Source: SFHK01 sp045538305 (GTDB taxonomy: Bacteria > Bacillota > Clostridia > Christensenellales > Aristaeellaceae). Taken from it: 33,237 bases of DNA. The translations under genes and the position numbers were made by a program. Shown here piece by piece: positions 31,696 to 33,237 of the stretch. How positions within the stretch are numbered: the stretch's first letter is position 1; each line of letters begins with the position of its first letter. The notes beneath the pieces were generated by a model. The model did not search any database, was not told where the DNA came from, and saw only the letters and a program-made list of their open reading frames with translations. The stretch spans positions 1-33,237 of the forward strand of contig JAZSRC010000040.1 in the NCBI GenBank assembly GCA_045538305.1. The letters are read 5' to 3'.

Positions 31696-32946
31696 TTATT
31701 CGGCCTCGGAGGGTGTTTCTTCTCCAAGTTTCTTAATCAGGAAACCGGTGGGAATTCTTCTGGAAACATCCAGACGATATCCGCTGTATACATTTTCACC
31801 GTTCAGGTACATGCAGGTGGAGGTGCCTCCGTCAAGGTTTCCGGCTGCAACTGCGCCATACTCCAGCATGATGTCGGCCAGGTCGTCAAAGTTTGCGCCC
31901 AGGCTGTCAGGCTGCCTTCCCATGGCTACCAGCATCAGCACGCGCCCATCTGCATCCTGGCCGATGGCGGTGCGAGTGGTGTAGTTACCGCCCAGCTTTT
32001 CGGCGCGCTCCCCGTTTAGAACCAGCGCCTGATTGAAGGCCAATGCATCGCGAAGGTTAAGACCGGGGATTTGATTCGTTGTGAAGGATCCTACGATCAG
32101 CTTATCATTTACGTCAAATCCCATAATAATCTTCGTGGTATTTCCTCCGGGAGAATGTACGCGCCGCTGCACGCCTTCGGAATATACAAGCCCGTTGGCC
32201 GAACCGCCGGTTCCGCTTCCACCGGGATCGCTGAACGCGCCGCCGTTGATGCCGCCGAACGCGTCATATTTTTCAACAAGCTGATTGATGCGAAGTCCGG
32301 TGGACTTGCTGGAATAGGAATCGATGGAACCCACAAATACGCGAGAAGGATCGTCGATAATGGTCATATAGCCTTTGAAAGATTTGCCCGATATCGCATA
32401 CATGGAGATGCCTTCGTTTTCCTCGGTGAAGCGGGCTGCTTTTTCGGCATCTTCGTCGTTTGGCAGCAGATGGAAATCGTATATCCTCCAGAGATCCTTT
32501 CTGGCGTCTGTCTGATGAATACAGAAGTGATACGCGCAGGGAAAAGTCTCCTGAAGCTTGGCGTATGTATAGTCTACCGTGAAATCGCAGTATACGTCCA
32601 CGCAGAATTCCGTTTCGCTTACATACGTCCAGTTGTCAGCAGAAAGATTGGAAAAGGTGCGACTTTTGGTTTTGGTGAACCAACCCTTATCGAATTTGGA
32701 AAGAATATTCCATGCCGTACTGGAACGCTCTACCGCTTTGTCGGTTTGATATACGGAAATATCGTCCATACCGTAGCGGGCAATCAGCTGTATGGCGTCC
32801 AATACGAATTTTTCATGCTTTTCTTTCAGTAGAGTACTTTTGTCGACCGTATCGGATGTTTCTGCATTCTCGGAAAGCGCGTATACGGAGCCAAATGCAG
32901 TCAAAACAATAAGAAGTAATGAGATCAACAGAGAAATGCGTTTCAG
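31696..32946 (-). CDS. Exported phosphodiester glycosidase family (NAGPA-like) protein
   Basis: The C-terminal half (about residues 200-410) is the NAGPA domain, related to the enzyme that removes GlcNAc from phosphodiester-linked sugars. It shows NALVLNG-like QALVLNGE, TRTAIGQDADGRVLMLV, GRQPDSLGANFDDLADIM and NLDGGTSTCMYLNG. In Gram-positive bacteria such proteins are linked to wall or exopolysaccharide processing. The N-terminus KRISLLISLLLIVLTAFGSVYA is a signal peptide, followed by about 170 residues without a clear family. The start is unusual: GGAGG at 32955-32959 points to CTG at 32944-32946 (8-base spacing) or ATT at 32947-32949. There is no ATG near, and the TTG at 32974-32976 lies at or before the predicted transcript start. 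I chose CTG, giving 416 residues. Confidence 0.88.
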   Translation of the reverse strand: MKRISLLISLLLIVLTAFGSVYALSENAETSDTVDKSTLLKEKHEKFVLDAIQLIARYGMDDISVYQTDKAVERSSTAWNILSKFDKGWFTKTKSRTFSNLSADNWTYVSETEFCVDVYCDFTVDYTYAKLQETFPCAYHFCIHQTDARKDLWRIYDFHLLPNDEDAEKAARFTEENEGISMYAISGKSFKGYMTIIDDPSRVFVGSIDSYSSKSTGLRINQLVEKYDAFGGINGGAFSDPGGSGTGGSANGLVYSEGVQRRVHSPGGNTTKIIMGFDVNDKLIVGSFTTNQIPGLNLRDALAFNQALVLNGERAEKLGGNYTTRTAIGQDADGRVLMLVAMGRQPDSLGANFDDLADIMLEYGAVAAGNLDGGTSTCMYLNGENVYSGYRLDVSRRIPTGFLIKKLGEETPSEAE

Positions 32947-32979
32947 AATGAACACCTCCGGATTGGATTTTACCAAATT

Positions 32980-33008
32980 ATTGTATCATGAAAACGGAAG
33001 GGTTTCAA
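32980..33008 (-). promoter_or_regulatory. Promoter of the NAGPA-like gene
   Basis: On the minus strand, TTGAAA (33003-33008) and TACAAT (32980-32985) are 17 bases apart, placing the transcript start near 32973. Confidence 0.8.
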
Positions 33009-33064
33009 TAGTGGAATTCGTTATGCACTGTATGTCAATTGAAATACTTAACACAAATAGACCA

Positions 33065-33093
33065 TTGACAAATGGAATATCCGGTGATATACT
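33065..33093 (+). promoter_or_regulatory. Strong promoter, probably of a ribosomal RNA operon
   Basis: Perfect TTGACA (33065-33070) and TATACT (33088-33093) are separated by 17 bases. It faces right, away from the NAGPA-like gene, and leads into a non-coding leader. Confidence 0.85.
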
Positions 33094-33099
33094 TATCAA

Positions 33100-33237
33100 G
33101 CTGTCAGCGAGGGAGACCGAGCGAGCGGCGCGATCCTTGAAAACGATACAGAGAACGAAATAAGAAGAAGACAGTCGATTCGGAAGAAAAATTGAGCGAG
33201 AAACGCTTAACGGTTGAAAGGTGTTGGCGCACCTGGA
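33100..33237 (+). other. Probable 16S rRNA leader, running to the window edge
   Basis: This transcribed-looking stretch has no open gene. It contains CTTGAAAAC (33136-33144), like the boxA-type antitermination element of Gram-positive rRNA leaders, followed by GATACAGAGAACG. The last bases, CACCTGGA, match what usually comes just before GAGTTTGATC at the mature 16S 5' end. The 16S gene itself would begin at or just past base 33237. Confidence 0.6.

Overview
The window looks like chromosomal DNA from a Gram-positive anaerobe of the Bacillota, class Clostridia (a Christensenellales-like or related gut or rumen lineage is my guess). The reasons are the near-even base composition, strong AGGAGG-type ribosome binding sites, TTGACA/TATAAT promoters with 17-base spacing, a type III glutamine synthetase, a HelD-type RNA polymerase recycling factor, a Bacillus-type SOS box, and large exported proteins built from SH3, peptidoglycan-binding, NlpC/P60, CUB-like, Fn3 and BspA-like leucine-rich modules. 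No phage, insertion sequence, CRISPR array or tRNA gene was seen. The right edge appears to be the promoter and leader of a ribosomal RNA operon.

Layout. 1-1427 (-): helD, running off the left edge. 1551-6110 (-): a two-gene unit, a HAD phosphatase/thymidylate kinase fusion followed 3 bases later by a membrane protein with a zinc ribbon, a degenerate kinase N-lobe and extracellular SH3 and peptidoglycan-binding domains. 6243-9608 (-): a secreted NlpC/P60 wall hydrolase with ten SH3-like repeats. 9811-10929 (+): a uroporphyrinogen-decarboxylase-family protein. 10985-15808 (-): nitrogen and arginine block, glnN, argG, argH, with ArgR-like boxes at the argG promoter. 15878-17364 (-): an MgtC/SapB membrane protein coupled to an atypical Lgt homologue. 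17577-19007 (+): MATE exporter. 19184-22360 (+): a damage and stress run of dinB with three SOS boxes, an HMCES/YedK DNA-protein crosslinker, a stand-alone LarC2-like protein and a small alarmone synthetase. 22364-23638 (-): a Gfo/Idh/MocA-fold protein with GH109-like residues. 23784-26199 (+): a PfkB-family sugar kinase, a glycerophosphodiester phosphodiesterase and a cyclase-family hydrolase. 26577-31349 (+): a 1590-residue secreted caspase-like protease. 31696-32946 (-): an exported phosphodiester glycosidase-family protein that seems to start at CTG. 33065-33237 (+): rRNA operon promoter and leader.

How the genes work together. Much of the window concerns the envelope: two SH3/peptidoglycan proteins, the Lgt homologue, MgtC, the NAGPA-like protein and the giant caspase-like protein. 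A second theme is nitrogen supply (glutamine synthetase plus the last two steps of arginine synthesis). A third is stress: an SOS-controlled polymerase, an abasic-site shield and a (p)ppGpp synthetase lie in the same direction within 3.2 kb. The strongest candidate for something undescribed is the caspase-like protein, with five CUB-like and six Fn3 modules, an exact 591-base internal period and a textbook EF-hand loop inside the protease domain. Other unusual architectures are the HAD-thymidylate kinase fusion and the kinase N-lobe remnant fused to wall-binding domains.
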